From: Balanoglossus misakiensis
Taxonomy: Eukaryota > Hemichordata
Direction of reading: 5' to 3'
Assembly: GCA_040954595.2 (NCBI GenBank)
Contig: CM082588.2
Location: 8,866,001-8,930,000, forward strand
DNA length: 64,000 nucleotides
In this document: one piece after another, positions 28,401 to 43,400 of the stretch
Layout: each line of letters starts with the position of its first letter
Position numbering within the stretch: position 1 is the stretch's first letter
Notes under the pieces: generated by a model
What the model was told of the DNA's origin: nothing
The model's input: the letters and a program-made list of their open reading frames with translations, nothing else
The model's database searches: none
Made by a program: the position numbers and the translations under genes

Positions 28401-31400
28401 GGACACTGACTTGGCGCGTTGTCTTTCTAATTCGGCGGGGACTTGATCTTGGTCCCGCCGAGGTAACAGGGGAGACGTCGCACAGTAGCTGCCTTTCCTT
28501 TTCCTGTTCCCATGCGTTTTATACCACGCCTGCTTAAAGGACACCGACTTAGCGCCTTGTCTTTATAATTCTGTGAGGACTTGAGCTTGGTCCCGCCGAG
28601 GTAGCCAGGACACGACGCACACTAGCTGCCCTTCCTTCCCCTGTTCCCATGCATTATATATCACGCCTGTTTAAAGGACACCGACATAGCACGTTGTCTT
28701 TCTAATTCGGCGGGGACTTGAGCTTGGTCCCGCCGAGGTAGTGGGGAGACGTCGCACACTAGCTGCCTTTCCTTTTCCTGTTCCCATGCGTTTTATACCA
28801 CGCCTGCTTCAAGGACACCGACTTAGCGCCTTGCCTTTATAATTCTGTGAGGACTTTAGCTTGGTCCCGCCGAGGTAACAGGGGAGACGTCGCACACTAG
28901 CTGCCTTTCCTTCCCCTGTTCCCATGCGTTATATACCACGCCTGCTTAAAGGACACCGACTTAGCGCCTTGTCTTTATAATTCTGCGGGGACTTGAGTTT
29001 GGTCCCGCCGAGGTAACCGGGAGACGTCGCACACTAGCTGCCCTTCCTTCCCCTGTTTTCAAGCGTTATATACCGCGCTTTCTTAAAGGACACAGACTTT
29101 GCGCATTGTCTTTCCAGTTCGGCGGGGACTTGAGCTTGGTCCCGCCGAGGTAGCCAGGACACGTCGCACACTAGCTGCCCTTCCTTCCCCTGTTCCCATG
29201 CGTTATATACCGCGCCTGTTTAAAGGACACCGACTTAGCACATTGTCTTTCTAATTCGGCGGGGACTTGAGCTTGGTCCCGCCGAGGTAGCGGGGAGACG
29301 TCGCACACTAGCTGCACTTCCTTCCCCTGTTCCCATGCGTTATATACCACGCCTGCTTAAAGGACACCGACTTACCGCGTTGTCTTTCTAATTCGGCGGG
29401 GACTTGAGCTTGGTCCCGCCGCGGTAGCAGGGAGACGTCGCACACTAGCTGCACTTCCTTCCCCTGTTCGCATGCGTTATATACCACGCCTGCTTAAAGG
29501 ACACAGACTTTGCGCATTGTCTCTCTTATTCGGCGGGGACTTGAGCTTGGTCCCGCCGAGGTAGCCAGGACACGACGCACACTAGCTGCCCTTCATTCCC
29601 CTGTTCCCATGCATTATATATCACGCCTGTTTAAAGGACACCGACATAGCACGTTGTCTTTCTAATTCGGCGGGGACTTTAGCTTGGTCCCGCCGAGGTA
29701 GCGGGGAGACGTCGCACACTAGCTGCCCTTCCTTGCCCTGTTCCCATGCGTTATATACCGCGTTTTCTTAAAGGACACCGACATAGCACGTTGTCTTTCT
29801 AATTCTGCGGGGACGTGAGCTTGGTCCCGCCGAGGTAGCGGGGAGACGTCGCACACTAGCTGCCCTTCCTTCCCCTGTTCCCATGCGTTATATACCGCGT
29901 TTTCTTAAAGGACACCGACTTAGCACATTGTCTTTCTAATTCGGCGGGGACTTGAGCTTGGTCCCGCCGAGGTAGCGAGAGACGTCGCACACTAGCTGCA
30001 CTTCCTTCCCCTGTTCCCATGCGTTATATACCACGCCTGCTTAAAGGACACCGACTTACCGCGTTGTCTTTCTAATTCGGCGGGGACTTGAGCTTGGTCC
30101 CGCCGCGGTAGCAGGGAGACGTCGCACACTAGCTGCACTTCCTTCCCCTGTTCGCATGCGTTATATACCACGCCTGCTTAAAGGACACCGACTTGGCGCG
30201 TTGTCTTTCTAATTCGGCGGGGACTTGAGCTTGGTCCCGCCGAGGTAACAGGGAGACGTCGCACACTAGCTGCACTTCCTTCCCCTGTTCCCATGCGTTA
30301 TATACCACGCCTGCTTAAAGGACACCGACTTAGCGTGTTGTCTTTTTTATTCGGCGGGGACTTGATCTTGGTCTCGCCGAGGTAACCGGGAGACGTCGCA
30401 CACTAGCTGCCTTTCCTTTTCCTGTTCCCATGCGTTTTATACCACGCCTGCTTAAAGGACACCGACTTAGCACCTTGTCTTTATAATTCTGTGAGGACTT
30501 GAGCTTGGTCCCGCCGAGGTAGCCAGTACACGACGCACACTAGCTGCCCTTCCTTCCCCTGTTCCCATGCATTGTATATCACGCCTGTTTAAAGGACACC
30601 GACATAGCACGTTGTCTTTCTAATTCGGCGGGGACTTGAGCTTGGTCCCGCCGAGGTAGTGGGGAGACGTCGCACACTAGCTGCCTTTCCTTTTCCTGTT
30701 CCCATGCGTTTTATACCACGCCTGCTTAAAGGACACCGACTTAGCGCCTTGTCTTTATAATTCTGTGAGGACTTTAGCTTGGTCCCGCCGAGGTAACAGG
30801 GGAGACGTCGCACACTAGCTGCCTTTCCTTCCCCTGTTCCCATGCGTTATATACCACGCCTGCTTAAAGGACACCGACTTAGCGCCTTGTCTTTATAATT
30901 CTGCGGGGACTTGAGTTTGGTCCCGCCGAGGTAACCGGGAGACGTCGCACACTAGCTGCCCTTCCTTCCCCTGTTATCAAGCGTTATATACCGCGCTTTC
31001 TTAAAGGACACAGACTTTGCGCATTGTCTTTATAATTCTGTGGGGACTTGAACTTGGTCCCGCCGAGGTAGCCAGGACACGACGCACACTAGCTGCCCTT
31101 CCTTCCCCTGTTCCCATGCGTTATATACAACGCCTGTTTAAAGGACACCGACATAGCACGTTGTCTTTCTAATTCGGCGGGGACTTGAGCTTGGTCCCGC
31201 CGAGGTAACAGGGAGACGTCGCACACTAGCTGCACTTCCTTCCCCTGTTCCCATGCGTTATATACCACGCCTGCTTAAAGGACACCGACTTAGTGCGTTG
31301 TCTTTCTAATTCGGCGGGGACTTGAGCTTGGTCCCGCCGAGGTAACAGGGAGACGTCGCACACTAGCTGCCCTTCCTTCCCCTGTTCCCATGCGTTATAT

Positions 31401-34400
31401 ACCACGCCTGCTTAAAGGACACCGACTTAGTGCGTTGTCTTTCTAATTCGGCGGGGACTTGAGCTTGGTCCCGCCGAGGTAACAGGGAGACGTCGCACAC
31501 TAGCTGCACTTCCTTCCCCTGTTCCCATGCGTTATATACCACGCCTGCTTAAAGGACACCGACTTAGCGTGTTGTCTTTTTTATTCGGCGGGGACTTGAT
31601 CTTGGTCCCGCCGAGGTAAAAGGGGAGACGTCGCACACTAGCTGCCCTTCCTTCCCCTGTTCCAATGCGTTATATACCGCGCCTTCTTAAGGACACAGAC
31701 TTTGCGCATCGTCTCTCTTATTCGGCGGGGACTTGAGCTTGGTCCCGCCGAGATAACAGGGGAGACGTCGCACACTAGCTGCCCTTCCTTCCCCTGTTCC
31801 AATGCGTTATATACCGCGCCTTCTTAAGGACACAGACTTTGCGCATTGTCTCTCTTATTCGGCGGGGACTTGAGCTTGGTCCCGCCGAGGTAACCGGAAG
31901 ACGTCGCACACTAGCTGCCCTTCCTTCTCCTGTTCCCATGCGTTATATACCGCGCCTTTTTTGCGCATTGTCTTTCTAGTTAGGCGGGGACTTGAGCTTG
32001 GTCCCGCCGAGGTAACAGGGAGACGTCGCACACTAGCTGCACTTCCTTCCCCTGTTCCCATGCGTTATATACCACGCCTGCTTAAAGGACACCGACTTAC
32101 CGCGTTGTCTTTGTAATTCGGCGGGGACTTGAGCTTGGTCCCGCCCCGGTAGCAGGGAGACGTCGCACACTAGCTGCACTTCCTTCCCCTGTTCGCATGC
32201 GTTATATACCACGCCTGCTTAAAGGACACAGACTTTGCGCATTGTCTCTCTTATTCGGCGGGGACTTGAGCTTGGTCCCGCCGAGGTAGCCAGGACACGA
32301 CGCACACTAGCTGCCCTTCCTTCCCCTGTTCCCTTGCATTATATATCACGCCTGTTTAAAGGACACCGACATAGCACGTTGTCTTTCTAATTCGGCGGGG
32401 ACTTTAGCTTGGTCCCGCCGAGGTAGCGGGGAGACGTCGCACACTAGCTGCCCTTCCTTCCCCTGTTCCCATGCGTTATATACCGCGTTTTCTTAAAGGA
32501 CACCGACATAGCACGTTGTCTTTCTAATTCTGCGGGGACGTGAGCTTGGTCCCGCCGAGGTAGCGGGGAGACGTCGCACACTAGCTGCCCTTCCTTCCCC
32601 TGTTCCCATGCGTTATATACCGCGTTTTCTTAAAGGACACCGACTTAGCACATTGTCTTTCTAATTCGGCGGGGACTTGAGCTTGGTCCCGCCGAGGTAG
32701 CGGGGAGACGTCGCACACTAGCTGCACTTCCTTCCCCTGTTCCCATGCGTTATATACCACGCCTGCTTAAAGGACACCGACTTACCGCGTTGTCTTTCTA
32801 ATTCGGCGGGGACTTGAGCTTGGTCCCGCCGCGGTAGCAGGGAGACGTCGCACACTAGCTGCACTTCCTTCCCCTGTTCGCATGCGTTATATACCACGCC
32901 TGCTTAAAGGACACCGACTTGGCGCGTTGTCTTTCTAATTCGGCGGGGACTTGAGCTTGGTCCCGCCGAGGTAACAGGGAGACGTCGCACACTAGCTGCA
33001 CTTCCTTCCCCTGTTCCCATGCGTTATATACCACGCCTGCTTAAAGGACACCGACTTAGCGTGTTGTCTTTTTTATTCGGCGGGGACTTGATCTTGGTCC
33101 CGCCGAGGTAAAAGGGGAGACGTCGCACACAAGCTGCCTTTCCTTTTCCTGTTCCCATGCGTTTTATACCACGCCTGCTTAAAGGACACCGACTTAGCGC
33201 CTTGTCTTTATAATTCTGTGAGGACTTGAGCTTGGTCCCGCCGAGGTAGCCAGGACACGACGCACACTAGCTGCCCTTCCTTCCCCTGTTCCCATGCATT
33301 ATATATCACGCCTGTTTAAAGGACACCGACATAGCACGTTGTCTTTCTAATTCGGCGGGGACTTGAGCTTGGTCCCGCCGAGGTAGTGGGGAGACGTCGC
33401 ACACTAGCTGCCTTTCCTTTTCCTGTTCCCATGCGTTTTATACCACGCCTGCTTAAAGGACACCGACTTAGCGCCTTGTCTTTATAATTCTGTGAGGACT
33501 TTAGCTTGGTCCCGCCGAGGTAACAGGGGAGACGTCGCACACTAGCTGCCTTTCCTTCCCCTGTTCCCATGCGTTATATACCACGCCTGCTTAAAGGACA
33601 CCGACTTAGCGCCTTGTCTTTATAATTCTGCGGGGACTTGAGTTTGGTCCCGCCGAGGTAACCGGGAGACGTCGCACACTAGCTGCCCTTCCTTCCCCTG
33701 TTATCAAGCGTTATATACCGCGCTTTCTTAAAGGACACCGACTTAGCACATTGTCTTCCTAATTCGGCGGGGACTTGAGCTTGGTCCCGCCGAGGTAGCG
33801 GGGAAACGTCGCACACTAGCTGCCCTTCCTTCCCCTGTTCCAATGCGTTATATACCGCGCCTTCTTAAGGACACAGACTTTGCGCATTGTCTCTCTTATT
33901 CGGCGGGGACTTGAGCTTGGTCCCGCCGAGGTAACAGGGGAGACGTCGCACACTAGCTGCCCTTCCTTCCCCTGTTCCAATGCGTTATATACCGCGCCTT
34001 CTTAAGGACACAGACTTTGCGCATTGTCTCTCTTATTCGGCGGGGACTTGAGCTTGGTCCCGCCGAGGTAACGGGGGAGACGTCGCACACTAGCTGCCCT
34101 TCCTTCCCCTGTTCCAATGCGTTATATACCGCGCCTTCTTAAGGACACAGACTTTGCGCATTGTCTCTCTTATTCGGCGGGGACTTGAGCTTGGTCCCGC
34201 CGAGGTAACCGGAAGACGTCGCACACTAGCTGCCCTTCCTTCTCCTGTTCCCATGCGTTATATACCGCGCCTTTTTTGCGCATTGTCTTTCTAGTTAGGC
34301 GGGGACTTGAGCTTGGTCCCGCCGAGGTAGCAGGGAGACGTCGCACACTAGCTGCACTTCCTTCCCCTGTTCCCATGCGTTATATACCACGCCTGCTTAA

Positions 34401-37400
34401 AGGACACTGACTTGGCGCGTTGTCTTTCTAATTCGGCGGGGACTTGATCTTGGTCCCGCCGAGGTAACAGGGGAGACGTCGCACAGTAGCTGCCTTTCCT
34501 TTTCCTGTTCCCATGCGTTTTATACCACGCCTGCTTAAAGGACACCGACTTAGCGCCTTGTCTTTATAATTCTGTGAGGACTTGAGCTTGGTCCCGCCGA
34601 GGTAGCCAGGACACGACGCACACTAGCTGCCCTTCCTTCCCCTGTTCCCATGCATTATATATCACGCCTGTTTAAAGGACACCGACATAGCACGTTGTCT
34701 TTCTAATTCGGCGGGGACTTGAGCTTGGTCCCGCCGAGGTAGTGGGGAGACGTCGCACACTAGCTGCCTTTCCTTTTCCTGTTCCCATGCGTTTTATACC
34801 ACGCCTGCTTCAAGGACACCGACTTAGCGCCTTGCCTTTATAATTCTGTGAGGACTTTAGCTTGGTCCCGCCGAGGTAACAGGGGAGACGTCGCACACTA
34901 GCTGCCTTTCCTTCCCCTGTTCCCATGCGTTATATACCACGCCTGCTTAAAGGACACCGACTTAGCGCCTTGTCTTTATAATTCTGCGGGGACTTGAGTT
35001 TGGTCCCGCCGAGGTAACCGGGAGACGTCGCACACTAGCTGCCCTTCCTTCCCCTGTTTTCAAGCGTTATATACCGCGCTTTCTTAAAGGACACAGACTT
35101 TGCGCATTGTCTTTCCAGTTCGGCGGGGACTTGAGCTTGGTCCCGCCGAGGTAGCCAGGACACGTCGCACACTAGCTGCCCTTCCTTCCCCTGTTCCCAT
35201 GCGTTATATACCGCGCCTGTTTAAAGGACACCGACTTAGCACATTGTCTTTCTAATTCGGCGGGGACTTGAGCTTGGTCCCGCCGAGGTAGCGGGGAGAC
35301 GTCGCACACTAGCTGCACTTCCTTCCCCTGTTCCCATGCGTTATATACCACGCCTGCTTAAAGGACACCGACTTACCGCGTTGTCTTTCTAATTCGGCGG
35401 GGACTTGAGCTTGGTCCCGCCGCGGTAGCAGGGAGACGTCGCACACTAGCTGCACTTCCTTCCCCTGTTCGCATGCGTTATATACCACGCCTGCTTAAAG
35501 GACACAGACTTTGCGCATTGTCTCTCTTATTCGGCGGGGACTTGAGCTTGGTCCCGCCGAGGTAGCCAGGACACGACGCACACTAGCTGCCCTTCATTCC
35601 CCTGTTCCCATGCATTATATATCACGCCTGTTTAAAGGACACCGACATAGCACGTTGTCTTTCTAATTCGGCGGGGACTTTAGCTTGGTCCCGCCGAGGT
35701 AGCGGGGAGACGTCGCACACTAGCTGCCCTTCCTTGCCCTGTTCCCATGCGTTATATACCGCGTTTTCTTAAAGGACACCGACATAGCACGTTGTCTTTC
35801 TAATTCTGCGGGGACGTGAGCTTGGTCCCGCCGAGGTAGCGGGGAGACGTCGCACACTAGCTGCCCTTCCTTCCCCTGTTCCCATGCGTTATATACCGCG
35901 TTTTCTTAAAGGACACCGACTTAGCACATTGTCTTTCTAATTCGGCGGGGACTTGAGCTTGGTCCCGCCGAGGTAGCGAGAGACGTCGCACACTAGCTGC
36001 ACTTCCTTCCCCTGTTCCCATGCGTTATATACCACGCCTGCTTAAAGGACACCGACTTACCGCGTTGTCTTTCTAATTCGGCGGGGACTTGAGCTTGGTC
36101 CCGCCGCGGTAGCAGGGAGACGTCGCACACTAGCTGCACTTCCTTCCCCTGTTCGCATGCGTTATATACCACGCCTGCTTAAAGGACACCGACTTGGCGC
36201 GTTGTCTTTCTAATTCGGCGGGGACTTGAGCTTGGTCCCGCCGAGGTAACAGGGAGACGTCGCACACTAGCTGCACTTCCTTCCCCTGTTCCCATGCGTT
36301 ATATACCACGCCTGCTTAAAGGACACCGACTTAGCGTGTTGTCTTTTTTATTCGGCGGGGACTTGATCTTGGTCTCGCCGAGGTAACCGGGAGACGTCGC
36401 ACACTAGCTGCCTTTCCTTTTCCTGTTCCCATGCGTTTTATACCACGCCTGCTTAAAGGACACCGACTTAGCACCTTGTCTTTATAATTCTGTGAGGACT
36501 TGAGCTTGGTCCCGCCGAGGTAGCCAGTACACGACGCACACTAGCTGCCCTTCCTTCCCCTGTTCCCATGCATTATATATCACGCCTGTTTAAAGGACAC
36601 CGACATAGCACGTTGTCTTTCTAATTCGGCGGGGACTTGAGCTTGGTCCCGCCGAGGTAGTGGGGAGACGTCGCACACTAGCTGCCTTTCCTTTTCCTGT
36701 TCCCATGCGTTTTATACCACGCCTGCTTAAAGGACACCGACTTAGCGCCTTGTCTTTATAATTCTGTGAGGACTTTAGCTTGGTCCCGCCGAGGTAACAG
36801 GGGAGACGTCGCACACTAGCTGCCTTTCCTTCCCCTGTTCCCATGCGTTATATACCACGCCTGCTTAAAGGACACCGACTTAGCGCCTTGTCTTTATAAT
36901 TCTGCGGGGACTTGAGTTTGGTCCCGCCGAGGTAACCGGGAGACGTCGCACACTAGCTGCCCTTCCTTCCCCTGTTATCAAGCGTTATATACCGCGCTTT
37001 CTTAAAGGACACAGACTTTGCGCATTGTCTTTATAATTCTGTGGGGACTTGAACTTGGTCCCGCCGAGGTAGCCAGGACACGACGCACACTAGCTGCCCT
37101 TCCTTCCCCTGTTCCCATGCGTTATATACAACGCCTGTTTAAAGGACACCGACATAGCACGTTGTCTTTCTAATTCGGCGGGGACTTGAGCTTGGTCCCG
37201 CCGAGGTAACAGGGAGACGTCGCACACTAGCTGCACTTCCTTCCCCTGTTCCCATGCGTTATATACCACGCCTGCTTAAAGGACACCGACTTAGTGCGTT
37301 GTCTTTCTAATTCGGCGGGGACTTGAGCTTGGTCCCGCCGAGGTAACAGGGAGACGTCGCACACTAGCTGCCCTTCCTTCCCCTGTTCCCATGCGTTATA

Positions 37401-40400
37401 TACCACGCCTGCTTAAAGGACACCGACTTAGTGCGTTGTCTTTCTAATTCGGCGGGGACTTGAGCTTGGTCCCGCCGAGGTAACAGGGAGACGTCGCACA
37501 CTAGCTGCACTTCCTTCCCCTGTTCCCATGCGTTATATACCACGCCTGCTTAAAGGACACCGACTTAGCGTGTTGTCTTTTTTATTCGGCGGGGACTTGA
37601 TCTTGGTCCCGCCGAGGTAAAAGGGGAGACGTCGCACACTAGCTGCCCTTCCTTCCCCTGTTCCAATGCGTTATATACCGCGCCTTCTTAAGGACACAGA
37701 CTTTGCGCATCGTCTCTCTTATTCGGCGGGGACTTGAGCTTGGTCCCGCCGAGATAACAGGGGAGACGTCGCACACTAGCTGCCCTTCCTTCCCCTGTTC
37801 CAATGCGTTATATACCGCGCCTTCTTAAGGACACAGACTTTGCGCATTGTCTCTCTTATTCGGCGGGGACTTGAGCTTGGTCCCGCCGAGGTAACCGGAA
37901 GACGTCGCACACTAGCTGCCCTTCCTTCTCCTGTTCCCATGCGTTATATACCGCGCCTTTTTTGCGCATTGTCTTTCTAGTTAGGCGGGGACTTGAGCTT
38001 GGTCCCGCCGAGGTAACAGGGAGACGTCGCACACTAGCTGCACTTCCTTCCCCTGTTCCCATGCGTTATATACCACGCCTGCTTAAAGGACACCGACTTA
38101 CCGCGTTGTCTTTCTAATTCGGCGGGGACTTGAGCTTGGTCCCGCCCCGGTAGCAGGGAGACGTCGCACACTAGCTGCACTTCCTTCCCCTGTTCGCATG
38201 CGTTATATACCACGCCTGCTTAAAGGACACAGACTTTGCGCATTGTCTCTCTTATTCGGCGGGGACTTGAGCTTGGTCCCGCCGAGGTAGCCAGGACACG
38301 ACGCACACTAGCTGCCCTTCCTTCCCCTGTTCCCTTGCATTATATATCACGCCTGTTTAAAGGACACCGACATAGCACGTTGTCTTTCTAATTCGGCGGG
38401 GACTTTAGCTTGGTCCCGCCGAGGTAGCGGGGAGACGTCGCACACTAGCTGCCCTTCCTTCCCCTGTTCCCATGCGTTATATACCGCGTTTTCTTAAAGG
38501 ACACCGACATAGCACGTTGTCTTTCTAATTCTGCGGGGACGTGAGCTTGGTCCCGCCGAGGTAGCGGGGAGACGTCGCACACTAGCTGCCCTTCCTTCCC
38601 CTGTTCCCATGCGTTATATACCGCGTTTTCTTAAAGGACACCGACTTAGCACATTGTCTTTCTAATTCGGCGGGGACTTGAGCTTGGTCCCGCCGAGGTA
38701 GCGGGGAGACGTCGCACACTAGCTGCACTTCCTTCCCCTGTTCCCATGCGTTATATACCACGCCTGCTTAAAGGACACCGACTTACCGCGTTGTCTTTCT
38801 AATTCGGCGGGGACTTGAGCTTGGTCCCGCCGCGGTAGCAGGGAGACGTCGCACACTAGCTGCACTTCCTTCCCCTGTTCGCATGCGTTATATACCACGC
38901 CTGCTTAAAGGACACCGACTTGGCGCGTTGTCTTTCTAATTCGGCGGGGACTTGAGCTTGGTCCCGCCGAGGTAACAGGGAGACGTCGCACACTAGCTGC
39001 ACTTCCTTCCCCTGTTCCCATGCGTTATATACCACGCCTGCTTAAAGGACACCGACTTAGCGTGTTGTCTTTTTTATTCGGCGGGGACTTGATCTTGGTC
39101 CCGCCGAGGTAAAAGGGGAGACGTCGCACACAAGCTGCCTTTCCTTTTCCTGTTCCCATGCGTTTTATACCACGCCTGCTTAAAGGACACCGACTTAGCG
39201 CCTTGTCTTTATAATTCTGTGAGGACTTGAGCTTGGTCCCGCCGAGGTAGCCAGGACACGACGCACACTAGCTGCCCTTCCTTCCCCTGTTCCCATGCAT
39301 TATATATCACGCCTGTTTAAAGGACACCGACATAGCACGTTGTCTTTCTAATTCGGCGGGGACTTGAGCTTGGTCCCGCCGAGGTAGTGGGGAGACGTCG
39401 CACACTAGCTGCCTTTCCTTTTCCTGTTCCCATGCGTTTTATACCACGCCTGCTTAAAGGACACCGACTTAGCGCCTTGTCTTTATAATTCTGTGAGGAC
39501 TTTAGCTTGGTCCCGCCGAGGTAACAGGGGAGACGTCGCACACTAGCTGCCTTTCCTTCCCCTGTTCCCATGCGTTATATACCACGCCTGCTTAAAGGAC
39601 ACCGACTTAGCGCCTTGTCTTTATAATTCTGCGGGGACTTGAGTTTGGTCCCGCCGAGGTAACCGGGAGACGTCGCACACTAGCTGCCCTTCCTTCCCCT
39701 GTTATCAAGCGTTATATACCGCGCTTTCTTAAAGGACACCGACTTAGCACATTGTCTTCCTAATTCGGCGGGGACTTGAGCTTGGTCCCGCCGAGGTAGC
39801 GGGGAGACGTCGCACACTAGCTGCACTTCCTTCCCCTGTTCCCATGCGTTATATACCACGCCTGCTTAAAGGACACCGACTTACCGCGTTGTCTTTCTAA
39901 TTCGGCGGGGACTTGAGCTTGGTCCCGCCGCGGTAGCAGGGAGACGTCGCACACTAGCTGCACTTCCTTCCCCTGTTCGCATGCGTTATATACCACGCCT
40001 GCTTAAAGGACACAGACTTTGCGCATTGTCTGTCTTATTCGGCGGGGACTTGAGCTTGGTCCCGCCGAGGTAGCCAGGACACGACGCACTCTAGCTGCCC
40101 TTCCTTCCCCTGTTCCCATGCATTATATATCACGCCTGTTTAAAGGACACCGACATAGCACGTTGTTTTTCTAATTCGGCGGGGACTTTAGCTTGGTCCC
40201 GCCGAGGTAGCGGGGAGACGTCGCACACTAGCTGCCCTTTCTTCCCCTGTTTCCATGCGTTATATACCGCGTTTTCTTAAAGGACACCGACATAGCACGT
40301 TGTCTTTCTAATTCTGCGGGGACGTGAGCTTGGTCCCGCCGAGGTAGCGGGGAGACGTCGCACACTAGCTGCCCTTCCTTCCCCTGTTCCCATGCGTTAT

Positions 40401-43400
40401 ATACCGCGTTTTCTTAAAGGACACCGACTTAGCACATTGTCTTTCTAATTCGGCGGGGACTTGAGCTTGGTCCCGTCGAGGTAGCGGGGAGACGTCGCAC
40501 ACTAGCTGCACTTCCTTCCCCTGTTCCCATGCGTTATATACCACGCCTGCTTAAAGGACACCGACTTACCGCGTTGTATTCCTAATTCGGCGGGGACTTG
40601 AGCTTGGTCCCGCCGCGGTAGCAGGGAGACGTCGCACACTAGCTGCACTTCCTTCCCCTGTTCGCATGCGTTATATACCACGCCTGCTTAAAGGACACCG
40701 ACTTGGCGCGTTGTCTTTCTAATTCGGCGGGGACTTGATCTTGGTCCCGCCGAGGTAGCGGGGAGACGTCGCACACTAGCTGCCCTTCCTTCCCCTGTTG
40801 CAATGCGTTATATACCGCGCCTTCTTAAGGACACAGACTGTGCGCATTGTCTCTCTTATTCGGCGGGGACTTGAGCTTGGTCCCGCCGAGGTAGCCAGGA
40901 CACGACGCACACTAGCTGCCCTTCCTTCCCCTGTTCCCATGCATTATATATCACGCCTGTTTAAAGGACACCGACATAGCACGTTGTCTTTCTAATTCGG
41001 CGGGGACTTTAGCTTGGTCCCGCCGAGGTAGCGGGGAGACGTCGCACACTAGCTGCCCTTCCTTCCCCTGTTCCCATGCGTTATATACCGCGTTTTCTTA
41101 AAGGACTCCGACATAGCACGTTGTCTTTCTAATTCTGCGGGGACGTGAGCTTGGTCCCGCCGAGGTAGCGGGGAGACGTCGCACACTAGCTGCCCTTCCT
41201 TCCCCTGTTCCCATGCGTTATATACCGCGTTTTCTTAAAGGACACCGACTTAGCACGTTGTCTTTCTAATTCTGTGGGGACTTGAGCTTGGTCTCGCCGA
41301 GGTAGCCAGGACACGACGCACACTAGCTGCCCTTCCTTCCCCTGTTCCCATGTGTTATATATCACGCCTGTTTAAAGGACACCGACATAGCACGTTGTCT
41401 TTCTAATTCGGCGGGGACTTGAGCTTGGTCCCGCCGAGGTAGCGGGGAGACGTCGCACACTAGCTGCCCTTCCTTCCCCTGTTCCCACGTTATATACCAC
41501 GCCTGCTTAAAGGACACCGACTTAGTGCGTTGTCTTTCTAATTCGGCGGGGACTTGAGCTTGGTCCCGCCGAGGTAACAGGGAGACGTCGCACACTAGCT
41601 GCACTTCCTTCCCCTGTTCCCATGCGTTATATACCACGCCTGCTTAAAGGACACCGACTTAGCGCGTTGTCTTTCTTATTCGGCGGGGACTTGATCTTGG
41701 TCCCGCCGAGGTAGCGGGGAGACGTTGCACACTAGCTGCCCTTCCTTCCCCTGTTCCAATGCGTTATATACCGCGCCTTCTTAAGGACACAGACTTTGCG
41801 CATTGTCTCTCTTATTCGGCGGGGACTTGAGCTTGGTCCCGCCAAGGTAGCCAGGACACGACGCACACTAGCTGCCCTTCCTTCCCCTGTTCCCATGCAT
41901 TATATATCACGCCTGTTTAAAGGACACCGACATAGCACGTTGTCTTTCTAATTCGGCGGGGACTTTAGCTTGGTCCCGCCGAGGTAGCGGGGAGACGTCG
42001 CACACTAGCTGCACTTCCTTCCCCTGTTCCCATGCGTTATATACCACGCCTGCTTAAAGGACACCGACTTACCGCGTTGTCTTTCTAATTCGGCGGGGAC
42101 TTGAGCTTGGTCCCGCCGCGGTAGCAGGGAGACGTCGCACACTAGCTGCACTTCCTTCCCCTGTTCTCAAGCGTTATATACCGCGCTTTCTTAAAGGACA
42201 CAGACTTTGCGCATTGTCTCTGTTATTCGGCGGGGACTTGAGCTTGGTCAAGCCGAGGTAGCGGGGAGACGTTGCACACTAGCTGCCTTTCCTTTTCCTG
42301 TTCCCATGCGTTATATACCACGCCTGCTTAAAGGACACCGACTTAGCGCGTTGTCTTTATAATTCTGTGGGGACTTGAGCTTGGTCTCGCCGAGGTAGCC
42401 AGGACACGACGCACACTAGCTGCCCTTCCTTCCCCTGTTCCCATGTGTTATATATCACGCCTGTTTAAAGGACACCGACATAGCACGTTGTCTTTCTAAT
42501 TCGGCGGGGACTTGAGCTTGGTCCCGCCGAGGTAGCGGGGAGACGTCGCACACTAGCTGCCCTTCCTTCCCCTGTTCCCATGCGTTATATACCACGCCTG
42601 CTTAAAGGACACCGACTTAGTGCGTTGTCTTTCTAATTCGGCGGGGACTTGAGCTTGGTCCCGCCGAGGTAACAGGGAGACGTCGCACACTAGCTGCACT
42701 TCCTTCCCCTGTTCCCATGCGTTATATACCACGCCTGCTTAAAGGACACCGACTTAGCGCGTTGTCTTTCTTATTCGGCGGGGACTTGATCTTGGTCCCG
42801 CCGAGGTAAAAGGGGAGACGTCGCACACTAGCTGCCCTTCCTTCCCCTGTTCCAATGCGTTATATACCGCGCCTTCTTAAGGACACAGACTTTGCGCATT
42901 GTCTCTCTTATTCGGCGGGGACTTGAGCTTGGTCCCGCCGAGGTAACAGGGGAGACGTCGCACACTAGCTGCCCTTCCTTCCCCTGTTCCAATGCGTTAT
43001 ATACCGCGCCTTCTTAAGGACACAGACTTTGCGCATTGTCTCTCTTATTCGGCGGGGACTTGAGCTTGGTCCTGCCGAGGTAGCGGGGAGACGTCGCACA
43101 CTAGCTGCACTTCCTTCCCCTGTTCCCATGCGTTATATACCACGCCTGCTTAAAGGACACCGACTTACCGCGTTGTCTTTCTAATTCGGCGGGGACTTGA
43201 GCTTGGTCCCGCCGCGGTAGCAGGGAGACGTCGCACACTAGCTGCACTTCCTTCCCCTGTTCGCATGCGTTATATACCACGCCTGATTAAAGGACACCGA
43301 CTTGGCGCGTTGTCTTTCTAATTCGGCGGGGACTTGATCTTGGTCCCGCCGAGGTAGCGGGGAGACGTCGCACACTAGCTGCCCTTCCTTCCCCTGTTCC

